From contig KN832577.1 of NCBI GenBank assembly GCA_000827205.1, positions 70,141 through 100,783 of the forward strand: DNA of 30,643 nucleotides, read 5' to 3'. Numbering within the stretch: the first letter of the stretch is position 1; each line of letters starts with the position of its first letter. The notes under the pieces are model-generated. The model did no database searches. It was not told where the DNA came from and worked only from the letters and a program-made list of their open reading frames with translations. The position numbers were made by a program, and so were the translations under genes. Source of the DNA: Plicaturopsis crispa FD-325 SS-3 (taxonomy: Eukaryota; Basidiomycota; Agaricomycetes; Amylocorticiales; Amylocorticiaceae). This document shows, in pieces, positions 9,031 through 18,857 of the stretch.

Positions 9031-11397
9031 ATGACGACCACGATTGAAGAGACTTACCAACGTCCGGGTGATGGTGAGTGCTGCTGTCGCGTCGCTTTCA
9101 CGGTGGTAAGCTGACAGGAGGGCACAGGGACGATCACTTGGTTAGATGGGAAGTGCCTAGCGGTGTGGCATGATTTTGTTATCACGTCGCCAAATGTAAA
9201 TTATATTCCGTGGTTCGAGCTGGGCCGCTGTCGGGTGCAAACACGGAAGGACGGGCGATTCGGGCTCGCGGATTTTTCCCTCACCCCGCAGCGCTTCAGC
9301 GACAGCTTCCCGCACTCCGCCCTCATTCCCGAACCTCCCCGCCGGCAAACTTCGGCGCAGGCTGCCTTCTGGTTGACGCCAGGCGACAACGACTTCGAAC
9401 CTGTGCAAGGAACGTCGTTCCACGACGTGGGCCATCTTGGGAAGGCATTCATCCAAAGGGTGGAGCCATTTTTTGAGGAATTGCGGGAGGAAGTCGTGCG
9501 GTGGGAGAAAGAGCATCCTCGAGACGAACAGCTGGCTCTCATCCTTACCAACACCACGCAGGCGCTGGGGCGGCTGAAGTACGCTGCGTACTCTTTCCGT
9601 GACTTGGTAAACGACTTCGCGTACTTCTCGCACAACATGCTCGACCTGAATGCGCGCATCGCGTTCGTGAAGAAGTACAGCTCGCGCGCCTTCGTCACTG
9701 GTGCGGACGACAAACCCGGCAACGTCGCGCTTTGGGCTATCGGCGCATGGACAACGGAGCCCATTCACGTGCAGTGGTTGTTGCGCGCCGGTATCCCTGT
9801 CTGGTATGTTCGCACCAAGGAGCAGTTTTTGGCGTCCATGCACTCTCGCTGCCGGCCGAACGTCGAGAAGATCACACAGATGCAGGCCCCGCCAGGATGG
9901 GTTTGCACTGACGCACCTGTCGACAGTGTGGGTCGGCCCCAAGCTTCACACATCATTTACGAAGGGCCGAGCAACGACACCTTGCACGCATTTTCCCGGC
10001 GCCCCCTCTTCTTGGGAAACACGACGATTGAAAAGCTGGCTGAGCTCCCCGCCAAAGCTCCGGACATCGGCGGCTTTTACGATCAGTATACGGTACGCGC
10101 TGTGAGCGGCCCAGCGTCGCATGTCTCCGTCGCCGGCGACACGCGCAACGCTGCCGTTCATAAGTTGCTGACGTCCGCGAAAGCGGCTCACGATCGCCAG
10201 TCTATGTCGGATTGGCGCTCAGAGCCAGACGATGCACCACCACCATCGGACGCAGCGTCAAGTTCGTGGGGGGGTCCCGTCTCCATCGTCGGCGACGTCA
10301 ACATCGGCGTTATCGGTGTCAGGCAACGACGAGGAGCCGTTGCGTCACAAGAAACGGAAATCAACGGCGCAGAGGAATGCCGCCAAGCGTGCCCGGGCTG
10401 AGGATCCAAGTAAGCCAGGCTTTGTGCCCTACGGACGACAACGCTAACTTGCAACTCAGACCCGCCGCCAAAGCCTGTTCAGCGCGACAAGTGGGAGGAC
10501 CCCGAGAGCGACATTATCCCGCCGGCGTCTCCTGTTTGGGCAGCGGCGCTCAAGATGGTGGATCAAAGCCCTGAGCGCCTGGAGCCTCACCGGCCCTCCA
10601 ACGCTAATTACCAGTGGCCTGACCCCGCTCTCTTCGCCACGACCAACAAGAAGGGGCGATTCCTCGTTAATTGGCTGGCCGCAAGGCAGGCGTGGCTCGC
10701 ACGGTTGACGACGTCGGCGGGCCAAGGCGCAGCCGCTGGGTCGAACCAAATGTGGCGCGACTATCTCGGCACCAAGCACGATCAGCGGCTGCGGCAGGGG
10801 ACTTTCACGGCTCGTTGCCGCGCACAAGTCGAGGAAACCTTCGGCGTCACCATGCGAGAGAAAGGGCCCAGCATCGTTTACTGGCAGGAAGCCGAACTCC
10901 TCGCCAGTCGCGTTGAAGACTCCAACGGTGAGCAGGAACGCCACATCATGCGCGAGGTCGTGTGGGACGCTTGTGAGCATAGCTTCCGTTTCGAGTTGCG
11001 TGCCCTGGACCGTCTCGCTGGTGAATTCGAGTGGTACGACAATCCCGTAGGGCGGGATCGCATGGTGGCTGCCATCTTCGGTGGCTCGTACACCGTCGAC
11101 TCGGTGCCCAATTTCAACATTGGGCTCCTCTCCGACGACATGTCGATCCGCATGCGGTCTATGGAGGCGCTGCGGAAGGTCATGAAGGCGTGGCCTGATC
11201 ACCCGTACGAGGTGAAGCACCTCACCTACACAGAAGGGATGGCTGAGGCCTTCGAGAAGGGGCAGGGCCTCGACCTCTTGCGGCGGTGCGAAAAAGCTCT
11301 GGCAGAATTTTACTGCCAGACGTTTTACAATTGGTTCGGTCGGCCTGCCATTGTGCCCCACTTCGTTCCCCTTCGCCCGCGCGCGCCGACGCCGTAG
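9031..11397 (+). CDS. Gene B: about 750-aa protein of unknown function, recurrent agaricomycete family
   Basis: Exons are 9031-9073, 9128-10409 and 10460-11397. The first intron (GTGAGT...CACAG) and the second (GTAAGC...CTCAG) join in frame, so the start is the ATG at 9031 (MTTTIEETYQRPGDG) rather than any downstream codon. The large first domain contains a segment like GAWTTEPIHVQWLLRAGIPVWYVR, typical of a family I know only as multi-copy hypothetical proteins in Agaricomycetes. The middle is Ser-rich with a basic cluster (KKRKSTAQRNAAKRAR, possible nuclear targeting). The last domain (about residues 475-753) is Trp/Arg-rich and mostly helical-looking. The frame must shift by one at a run of seven G (10268-10274). 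Six G would give a continuous 753-aa product. This is either a sequencing error or a real lesion. No enzymatic motif was recognised. Confidence 0.75.
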
Positions 11398-11833
11398 ACT
11401 TCCGATGGACATCTCGCCCTTGGTATGGGATTTTCTCTTGATTTTCTTCACATATATTGCATATCCCACCCCCATACCACCGGCTTTCGCCTGCCATCCG
11501 CTGCCGTACACTAATCGAACTTCCTCGTTCTCGCTCTGTACCCCGGATGGACACGGACTTCGCTCTTCATCGGTCGTTCTCTCGCCGTCGTGCTCTCCAT
11601 CTTGTCGCCTCGCTACCTCTGTGCTGTCGCCTGCGCCTGCTTGTTTTGTCCTTTGTAGAATATCTCTGTATAATGGGATGTCTTTTCTTGGTCTCCCCGC
11701 GTTAGCGGGTAGTGTGATTTTGGGGGTAAGCCATGAGGCATAGCATCTTTTGTGCGTGGCTTGTGCATGGCACATTTAAGGTATGTGGCAGCCTTGATTT
11801 CTTGTCCCTCCGCTCACTCTGTTCCTTACCAGC
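11398..11833 (+). promoter_or_regulatory. Upstream region of the KDZ transposase
   Basis: This is the 436-bp gap between the stop of gene B and the transposase ATG. It holds a TGTATAATGGG TATA-like stretch near 11668 and a probable 52-bp leader intron (GTATGT at 11781 to TTACCAG at 11832) that ends one base before the ATG. No other open frame looks coding. Confidence 0.45.
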
Positions 11834-13477
11834 ATGTCCTTCCGTCCTCCTAAGGGTCGTCGTGCCCCTGCAAATGTCGATGGCACGTCGTCTCCAGCAA
11901 CACTCCCATCCTCGCCTTTCCGTCCTCGTCCACTCGCTGAATCTTCCCCTGCCAAAAGGCAGAGTCATGGCACGAGAGGCTTAGTGCGACCACGAGGTCT
12001 TGGAGGGTTGATGATATTACCTGGGCGAGTTTTTACCCAGACTACACGGCTTCCCAAGCATGCGAATGTTGGCAGTGCGGCTGGGTCGGCGGGGGATCCG
12101 TTCATTGCGTTAGCCGAAGGGGACGATGCCCAAGGATTGACTGGGCTGTTGGACGACGAAGTTTGGGAGGTCGATGGTCGTCGTCAGGCGGGCGAAAAGA
12201 AGATCAAGCAATGGGCAACGTGGACTGCGGATATCATCCCGGCTCTCGTTGACCCACATCTCCGACTACTCCGCGTCACGACAAGCCTGCGGACTGTGCC
12301 ACCTATGGTGAAGACTTGTTGCACCTGTGATGGACTTGTAAGAAAGCGGACGCTAGCAGTGATGTGCGTGGGTTTTGAGGGTGAGCGTGTATATCCACTT
12401 TTTCTTATATTTGATTCCTCTGATACTATGTACGTTCAGATGTGAAGAAGATCACCATTGTCGTGTGTCCTTGCATGCCGGCTGCGGTGCAGTTGGTGGA
12501 GAGAGGGTTATTTCCGTGCGCGCCCCATGCACCCTCCTTGGCCGTAGATTTTCGCATGCTGGACTTTGTCAGCAAACTGTTTGTGCGGATGGCTCCCAAT
12601 GCCACTGCATGGTGTGATACGTTGGAGACTGTGTTAGATGGACGGGGCTTCAAGTTAGACACACGGGTGAGTCTAATGACTGTGAGGACGCCAGGGTGCA
12701 GCTAACGGCGGAATAGAATTCCATTCGTAGACGTTTCGCCAATGCTTTATTATGGTATGGATCCCTCGTAAACGCTACTCACAAATCCACATCTATCTAC
12801 TTGGAGGAGTGCCGAGCCGGCGTCGTGGAGGAAAGGATTAGTATGCGCGAGGGTAGAGGTGAGACTTCGAGGAGGCGCAAGGTTTCAGTGGAGGATGTAA
12901 GTGACGATGACCCCTTCGTCGTCGCTGCGGATGCCCTTCCCTTCGTTGACGATGGGCCCATTTTGGAACGAGTTGAGTCCGGGGCCGAGGCATCCTACCA
13001 ATCGGAGTGTCCATCCGATGAGAGCGATGACGAGGGGTCCAGCAGGGCCGCCTCAAATGCCAGTGCGAGCACGAGTGATAGTGCAGCAAAGGAGCGACCC
13101 CACACACTCTCCCGTCCAAGTCAATACTTACGGGAGCGTTGCCCTCTTTGTTTTGGTGGGAGCGTTTGTCATGATCCAAACGCGGTGTGAGTATTCCCTT
13201 GTCACCACTGAGCATCATACTGACGAACTGTACGGCCTAGGTCGGATGTCATAGCCTGTCTGGATGCATGTTTCACGCAGAAGCGCCGTAAAACTAAGGA
13301 CGGTCATCGGGATCCTCCTCGCGCGCACGTCGATTCTGTTTTCATGCCCGAGGACGACGTTCAAGCAATGCGCGACTTCGTCGAGCAAACACGTGGATCT
13401 AGCAAGACTCGTCCAGAACCGGGGAGTGTCAATGAGGGGGATCGCTACGAACGTAACCTTCGTGTCCCCAACTCCGT

Positions 13478-13503
13478 TCTCGACGAATGCTCTCGACGAA
13501 TGC
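13478..13503 (+). repeat. 13-bp tandem duplication in the transposase core
   Basis: TCTCGACGAATGC occurs twice back to back (13478-13490 and 13491-13503). Thirteen is 1 modulo 3, so the upstream frame runs to a stop at 13526, while the family-conserved sequence (KDSFGAADEKREAASTQFF) continues in the shifted frame. Removing one copy restores the phase required at the next splice site (13948). Confidence 0.9.
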
Positions 13504-14818
13504 AAGGATTCATTTGGTGCCGCTGACGAGAAGAGGGAGGCCGCCTCGACTCAATTTTTTGCCGACACGGGGCTCATGGGTCTCCTTTGCCGGCATGACC
13601 GTGTGTTGTGGTTGATCAACATGACGACTGCCGGTGAACGCCAATATTACGCCCTGGCTTTGATCAAACGACTTTTTGAGCACTTGCCCCCGACCATGAC
13701 GGTTGGGATCCTCTATGACATCGGTTGTCAACTGCATCGCAGCTGTGCCAAGTGGGGTTTTTTGGACGACATCCTCGATTGTATCACGTTTGGCATCGCA
13801 GTATTCCATGCTTATGGCCATCAGTGGGCATGTCAGATCATCTACCACCCACGGAAGTGTGTTGGGTTCGGGCTCACTGATGGGGAAGGGTGCGAACGGT
13901 TTTGGAGTGCGATCAAGAAACTCATTCCTGTCCTACGGGTTTCCGGGGTGCGTTGAGCTCAGTGTTTGTATTCTGTTCATTTACTGACTTGCTATGGACA
14001 CAGTATCATCAAAGATTATTTGTACTAGACACACAAGTTAAGCATCTTGACGACAAGTCTCTCCATGGGCTCGGTAGCTGGTTGTATCGGCGTTGGCTAC
14101 ATTGCCAAAGGAAAAAAGATGATGCTGCTTTGAGACTGAGGGATTGCGGGGTGGAGTATGATGTCTTGCGTCGGGAGTGGGATGCCCAGGTACAGGAGCA
14201 GACCAAGCCTGCACCTCGTAAGTTCACCTTGTTAAGATTATCTCAGGTTCTAATGTGGACACTGGCCAGGTCGCTCCAAGAACAGAGGAAAGTTGGCCAT
14301 CGAGAAGATTCTGGCTCTTCAAAAGTCAGAGCTGGACCTTCAAGAGGCCGAGGCGGCCCTCGAGGAGCAACTGCTAGGAGAATATGATGAGGATGTTGAC
14401 GCTGGGGATGTAGCTCATGAGCTATCGGAAGTACGCCGCAAGCGGAGCAATATAACTGCCAACATTAGAGGCAGGATTTCTGCATTGGGTGCCACAGAGC
14501 GCACCAACCTGGCTCGCCTCACAACAAATGAATATGTCCGGGTGCGGATGAATGCCAGGGCTTTGAAGAAGCGGATTCGGGATCGCCTTAGGCAGCGCAA
14601 GTTCGAGCTGGAACGGCTTGAACGAGAGTATCGCAATACTGTGAACGGTGAGTGGGTCACTAGGTACTTTATACCTGTCGCTGATTAATTTGACAGAGAA
14701 AAATCTCCGGTCCCATGCGAAGGACAGAGTCAAGAGCCGCGAACCGGGCATTGTGAGTCTCACAAGGTCTTACAATGCATTGTGTGAGCAGCTCGCATCG
14801 CTTATCCGTAAAGGAAAA

Positions 14819-14897
14819 GCCTTGCCTGGAGCTGTACCGCCTACACCGATTGATCGTGAGGGGCTTTCAAGCTAGATGTTGATGATGATATCTGGCA
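14819..14897 (+). repeat. Left flank of the assembly gap, duplicate of the right flank
   Basis: This 79-bp segment beginning GCCTTGCCTGGAGCTG matches the 80 bp directly after the gap (15788-15867) except for one T missing in a CTTTTC run. Both encode the same piece of the transposase. Such overlap at two contig ends is the signature of an unmerged join. Confidence 0.9.
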
Positions 14898-15787
14898 NNN
14901 NNNNNNNNNNNNNNNNNNNNNNNNNNNNNNNNNNNNNNNNNNNNNNNNNNNNNNNNNNNNNNNNNNNNNNNNNNNNNNNNNNNNNNNNNNNNNNNNNNNN
15001 NNNNNNNNNNNNNNNNNNNNNNNNNNNNNNNNNNNNNNNNNNNNNNNNNNNNNNNNNNNNNNNNNNNNNNNNNNNNNNNNNNNNNNNNNNNNNNNNNNNN
15101 NNNNNNNNNNNNNNNNNNNNNNNNNNNNNNNNNNNNNNNNNNNNNNNNNNNNNNNNNNNNNNNNNNNNNNNNNNNNNNNNNNNNNNNNNNNNNNNNNNNN
15201 NNNNNNNNNNNNNNNNNNNNNNNNNNNNNNNNNNNNNNNNNNNNNNNNNNNNNNNNNNNNNNNNNNNNNNNNNNNNNNNNNNNNNNNNNNNNNNNNNNNN
15301 NNNNNNNNNNNNNNNNNNNNNNNNNNNNNNNNNNNNNNNNNNNNNNNNNNNNNNNNNNNNNNNNNNNNNNNNNNNNNNNNNNNNNNNNNNNNNNNNNNNN
15401 NNNNNNNNNNNNNNNNNNNNNNNNNNNNNNNNNNNNNNNNNNNNNNNNNNNNNNNNNNNNNNNNNNNNNNNNNNNNNNNNNNNNNNNNNNNNNNNNNNNN
15501 NNNNNNNNNNNNNNNNNNNNNNNNNNNNNNNNNNNNNNNNNNNNNNNNNNNNNNNNNNNNNNNNNNNNNNNNNNNNNNNNNNNNNNNNNNNNNNNNNNNN
15601 NNNNNNNNNNNNNNNNNNNNNNNNNNNNNNNNNNNNNNNNNNNNNNNNNNNNNNNNNNNNNNNNNNNNNNNNNNNNNNNNNNNNNNNNNNNNNNNNNNNN
15701 NNNNNNNNNNNNNNNNNNNNNNNNNNNNNNNNNNNNNNNNNNNNNNNNNNNNNNNNNNNNNNNNNNNNNNNNNNNNNNNNNNNNNNN
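14898..15787. other. Assembly gap (890 N)
   Basis: A run of unknown bases inside the seventh coding exon of the KDZ transposase. Because the two flanks are the same sequence, the true distance is likely to be minus 79-80 bp rather than plus 890. No sequence needs to be missing: the protein reads continuously when the flanks are overlapped. Confidence 0.95.
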
Positions 15788-15867
15788 GCCTTGCCTGGAG
15801 CTGTACCGCCTACACCGATTGATCGTGAGGGGCTTTTCAAGCTAGATGTTGATGATGATATCTGGCA
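15788..15867 (+). repeat. Right flank of the assembly gap, duplicate of the left flank
   Basis: Second copy of the sequence ending at 14897, with four T in the CTTTTC run and an open reading frame through it. This version is the one that keeps the transposase frame (REGLFKLDVDDDIWQDIG). Confidence 0.9.
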
Positions 15868-16534
15868 GGATATCGGCCTAGATGAAGATGACAACACAGT
15901 ACTGATATTCCTGGCTGGCTTGGAGACAACCAAGTGCGTGATGGAATTCGAGCTCGACTTGACTTGGATCGCTGCCTTGAAGAAGAACTTCGTATTGCAA
16001 AGGAGCGGAGCGCAATGCAGGAGTGGATGTTAGAAGAGTGGCAAGTTTTGAAGGATGCTCAAGCTGATGCAGGCATGTTTTCATTCTTTTCAAGAGTTTT
16101 TTGCTTATTTTTGTTTAGAGCTACTTGATGATAATGGTGATATGACTTATCAGCTCAACTTGCGGGAAGCATACCTGCGAAGGCTGTGTGTGACCTGGCA
16201 GGGTGCTGTCCGCCCTATTCCCTGTGGGTCAACAATGCCTGAATCATGGGGACCGTCTCTTGAGGACTTGGTGGATACAGCCATTTTGGAGAATACTGCA
16301 AGTTACCTAGAGTCGGAGGATGAGGATGATGGGAACTATGCTGGCTATGGTGAGATGGATGAAGAGGAGGATGATGCTGAACTACTTGATGTTGCAGAAG
16401 AGACGGCACTGCGGGATGCATACAAGTTGGATGGGCGAAGTGTTGCGGAAAGGTTAGGTTTCGATGCTCTTGACAACTTGTCATCTTCACCTATCAAGGG
16501 TAGTTCTAGTAGAAAGCGCAGGAGGTACGAGTAA

Positions 16535-16860
16535 TCGGTGATGGTGAAATGTCAATTGTAATAGTCATTTTGACCTGGGAATTTACGATGTACTTTGAGC
16601 CCTGTGGGTGTCCTCAAGAGTTATAGTGGCCATCCCACGGGGTAAAATGGGTGTCCCACATAGCTTGGTGGGCATCCCACCTGGTAAAATGGGAGTCCCA
16701 CATGGTTTGCGTGGGCATCCCATACGGTTTGCAAGGGCATCCCACCTGGTAAAATGGGAGTCCCACATGGTTTGCGTGGGCATCTCGACTGGTAAAATGG
16801 GAGTCCCACATAGCCCTGTGGGCATCCCATACGGTTTGCAAGGGCATCCCACCTATGGGC
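16535..16860. repeat. Minisatellite of GGGCATCCCA units, right copy
   Basis: From about 16605, units of the form TGGGCATCCCAC and TGGTAAAATGGGAGTCCCACATGG alternate with a higher-order period near 60 bp. They are palindromic like the left minisatellite but differ in sequence (GGGCATCCC rather than GGGCTGCCC). The array ends at GGGCTTCTCATCTC, which joins the right terminal repeat. Open frames on both strands here are repeat artefacts. Confidence 0.85.
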
Positions 16861-17090
16861 TTCTCATCTCAAGCATCGTCTCTACATAGCTCGGAGAAGT
16901 CACAGTCTGTGCGAAATATTATGAAGTCTTTTGGGTGGTCGAGTTTGGGTTCAAAATGTAAGCAGCTGTGAACCGTTCCTACACGTCTAGAGAAATCAAG
17001 GCGGTGTAGTGTTGTGCTGGGAAGTCTGCCGGGATTTCCGACATTGATGTAAACAACGTGCAGTCGAGGATAATCTCAAACGACATCTAT
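16861..17090. repeat. Right terminal repeat, inverted relative to 1-365
   Basis: The reverse complement of about 16865-17085 reads block A, then one 61-bp unit B, then block C, then the junction to the minisatellite. B and C match the left end almost perfectly. A differs at about 11 of 98 positions. The inverted orientation, single unit here against three or four on the left, and the minisatellite on the inner side all fit long terminal inverted repeats of one element. No target-site duplication can be tested because the left edge is outside the window. Confidence 0.8.
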
Positions 17091-17214
17091 ACATAACTAG
17101 GAGTGCACAGAGCATGGGGAGGTGAATGCACACTATAGTGATACAGGTAGGAAAGCCCTGGGTACACAAGAAAAAGCGCAAAAAATGGAATATATAATAT
17201 TTATAAGACCCCTG

Positions 17215-17355
17215 ACACCCAGTGGCCAGGTGGTCTAGTGGGACTGATCTAGGTGGGCACTGGAAGGTGCCCAGTGGGCATGTGGGCACAAGAAAATGTA
17301 CCCACATTTGGAAAGCCCAGCCCGGTGGAAATGGGCACCAAGACGTGCCCAGGAC
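17215..17355. repeat. Cluster of GTGGGCAC/GTGCCC palindromes
   Basis: This 140-bp stretch is dense in GGTGGGCAC, GGTGCCCA, GTGGGCAC and GTGCCCAGG motifs that can pair with each other, and it resembles the minisatellites of the terminal region in style but not in exact unit. It lies just outside the right terminal repeat and may be an unrelated small element or an outer part of the same structure. Confidence 0.5.
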
Positions 17356-17384
17356 CACCCAGGACCACAGCATTGGTATAGCTA

Positions 17385-17700
17385 TTACCTATATCATTTC
17401 ATGAAAATTGTTACACCTAATAGCTATATAGCAAGGGGTGACTGAAGTGCAAATAAATTGATTTTGAACCTACCTCTATATGTGCACTTAGAACTGTTAT
17501 AGCTATTATAGCAAGGGAAAATGCTGTAAAATCAATGGGATCTAGTGTAACTATACGAGCTATAATAGCACATCACCCAAAAGGTGCCATCTATCCGGTG
17601 CTATATAGTTGGCACCTACCTATAGTGTCTATGTGAACTATATGAGCTATATAGCAACTTAGAGCAATTTAGAGCAACTTATAGCAACTTTGGAACCAGT
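17385..17700. repeat. TATAGC/GCTATA-rich repeat tract, copy 1
   Basis: AT-rich sequence with many TATAGC and GCTATA hexamers, including AGCTATTATAGC and GCTATATAGC palindromes, ending near TTTGGAACCA. A similar tract, ending with TTTGGAACCA in the same orientation, occurs at 30225-30445. On the minus strand it directly replaces the rest of the truncated KDZ gene, so it probably arrived by insertion or marks a rearrangement. No coding content. Confidence 0.6.
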
Positions 17701-17733
17701 TTGATTTTCCTGATGAGCTGTGAATGAACGCAC

Positions 17734-18239
17734 CTCAACAATGTGTAGCGGCAAACACCTGTGTCGCTCGACCACACAATCCACGCAGAACAACGTCCCT
17801 CCAAAACATTCCTGGCACCGGATGCACGGCGGCCTCTCCAGGTTGCAACCAGGACACGTCACTAATCGACGACGCGTTCCTCGGCCTTCCAGGCGCATGC
17901 ATTCGTCGAGGTATACCTCCTTGAACCCGACCCACGTCCGGAGAGGATCGTCCTATACCGTAACTTAGAATAGCACTCAAAAATGACATGATTGAATGTT
18001 CTCACCGAGTTTTCGTACCGCTTTGCCCGTGTCACAACCTCAATTCCCTGTAACCCGTCCTTGTCAGGCTCCCGCACCACGTCGGGGGCATCTTCTGTGG
18101 ACATGTCGAAGAAATCGGGAGGCGAAAGATGGGGGTCAAATTGGGGCTCCACTGGTGCACTGGGGATTGCAGCCTCTGCAACGGGAGCGGTGTGGTGGAT
18201 CCGCGTACGGACGCGCCTTTGGTCCTCGGTGTTGGGGAT
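17734..18239 (-). pseudogene. Truncated KDZ transposase N-terminus, CxC2-type
   Basis: Two exons join in frame: 18239-18006 and 17952-17734, split by a 53-bp GT-AG intron. The second encodes a cysteine/histidine cluster (CPGCNLERPPCIRCQECFGG, then FCVDCVVERHRCLPLH) typical of the CxC2 module that precedes the catalytic domain in many KDZ transposases. The preceding exon carries an acidic linker (DMSTEDAPDVV). A GTGCGT donor follows at 17733, but downstream sequence is the TATAGC tract, so the catalytic domain is absent. The upstream frame closes at a TAA (18240-18242), so the start must lie in another exon or is lost. It differs from the CxC1-type gene at 11834-16534 and is therefore an independent relic. 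Confidence 0.75.
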
Positions 18240-18394
18240 TTACGGTCAACCATACGAACTGATGAATTCATTTTCTTTCTAACGGACATTCATACTTACG
18301 ATGCATTAACGACCTGCTACGATACGTACTATATTTTCCTTCCGGTCTCCGATCCGCGCCAGCGATATGCTGCGCGTCTCTCGTCCTGCACGTC

Positions 18395-18525
18395 TCACCT
18401 TCGCATTCGAGGCTGAGACGTGAGTACCTATAGTCGTCGTATAGCAATCAGTTTACTGACATCTAGTAGTTCTCTGCTAGGTACATACCTTTAATACTAA
18501 TCACCTTCGCATTCGAGGCTGAGAC
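18395..18525. repeat. Perfect 25-bp direct repeat flanking 81 bp
   Basis: TCACCTTCGCATTCGAGGCT plus GAGAC occurs identically at 18395-18419 and 18501-18525. The 81 bp between them and the sequence after the second copy also share TTCTCTGCTAG. This is either a local duplication of about 106 bp that has partly diverged, or a small insertion with a long duplication. It lies within the decayed 5' region of the CxC2-KDZ relic. Confidence 0.75.
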
Positions 18526-18651
18526 TTCTCTGCTAGACGGCTCGTTGCCTGCATATTCCCTACACTCGGATACCGACAGCATACGGTCGACGGTAGAGGG
18601 TCCAGCATGGTCGTATACCGGCGGAGCCCGTCGTTTGTTAGAGCGACGCAT
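18463..18651 (-). pseudogene. Possible N-terminal exon of the CxC2-KDZ relic
   Basis: An open frame from the ATG at 18651 encodes MRRSNKRRAPPVYDHAG and about 45 further residues before a stop. The basic start resembles N-termini of CxC2-type KDZ transposases, and strand and position suit an upstream exon of the relic at 17734-18239. I could not connect the two in frame with confident splice sites, partly because the 25-bp duplication interrupts the region. Confidence 0.3.
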
Positions 18652-18857
18652 AACGAAGACGTTGCCGGTGACGGAGGAGGACACAGTGACACGTACGAAA
18701 AATAAAATTTCCGCGTCCGATGCTATCACGTGATCATGACACTGTTCTGATTTTTTCTAAGTCCCAAAGGCACTTCTTAAGCAAGATGAGATTATTCGAT
18801 AGCAACGTATATAAAGCAATGGTTGGTACAAAAGAACGAGACCGGCGCGGATAGAGA

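Larger units (their letters stand above)
11834..16534 (+). pseudogene. KDZ (Kyakuja-Dileera-Zisupton) transposase, CxC1-type, frameshifted
   Basis: Cut-and-paste transposase of the KDZ superfamily. Exons are 11834-12380, 12440-12666, 12717-13186, 13241-13947, 14004-14217, 14270-14647, 14697 to 16072 (across the gap) and 16119-16534. The CxC1-like cysteine cluster is in exons 1-2 (KTCCTCDG, VVCPCMP, GLFPCAPHAPSLAVDFR). The RNase-H-fold core is in exon 4: ADTGLMGLLCRHDRVLWL, LYDIGCQLHRSC and LTDGEGCERFWSAIKK supply the acidic residues expected of the family. A coiled coil and basic C-terminus follow. Two lesions break the frame: a 13-bp tandem duplication at 13478-13503 and a 1-bp loss around 15888-15905. 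With both undone, all exon phases close at about 1117 codons, near the usual family size. The last intron (16073-16118) has a GC donor. Probably inactive as assembled. Confidence 0.9.

Noticed and set aside
9157-9942. 261-aa minus-strand open frame
   Set aside because: It lies entirely opposite the conserved first domain of gene B. It has no splice support and looks like an antisense shadow of GC-rich coding sequence.
10456-11775. 439-aa minus-strand open frame
   Set aside because: It is antisense to the last exon of gene B, whose splice phases and family-like composition are convincing.
16583-16889. Open frames with repeated MGCPC and GIPPGKMG motifs
   Set aside because: They are translations of the right minisatellite, not a gene.
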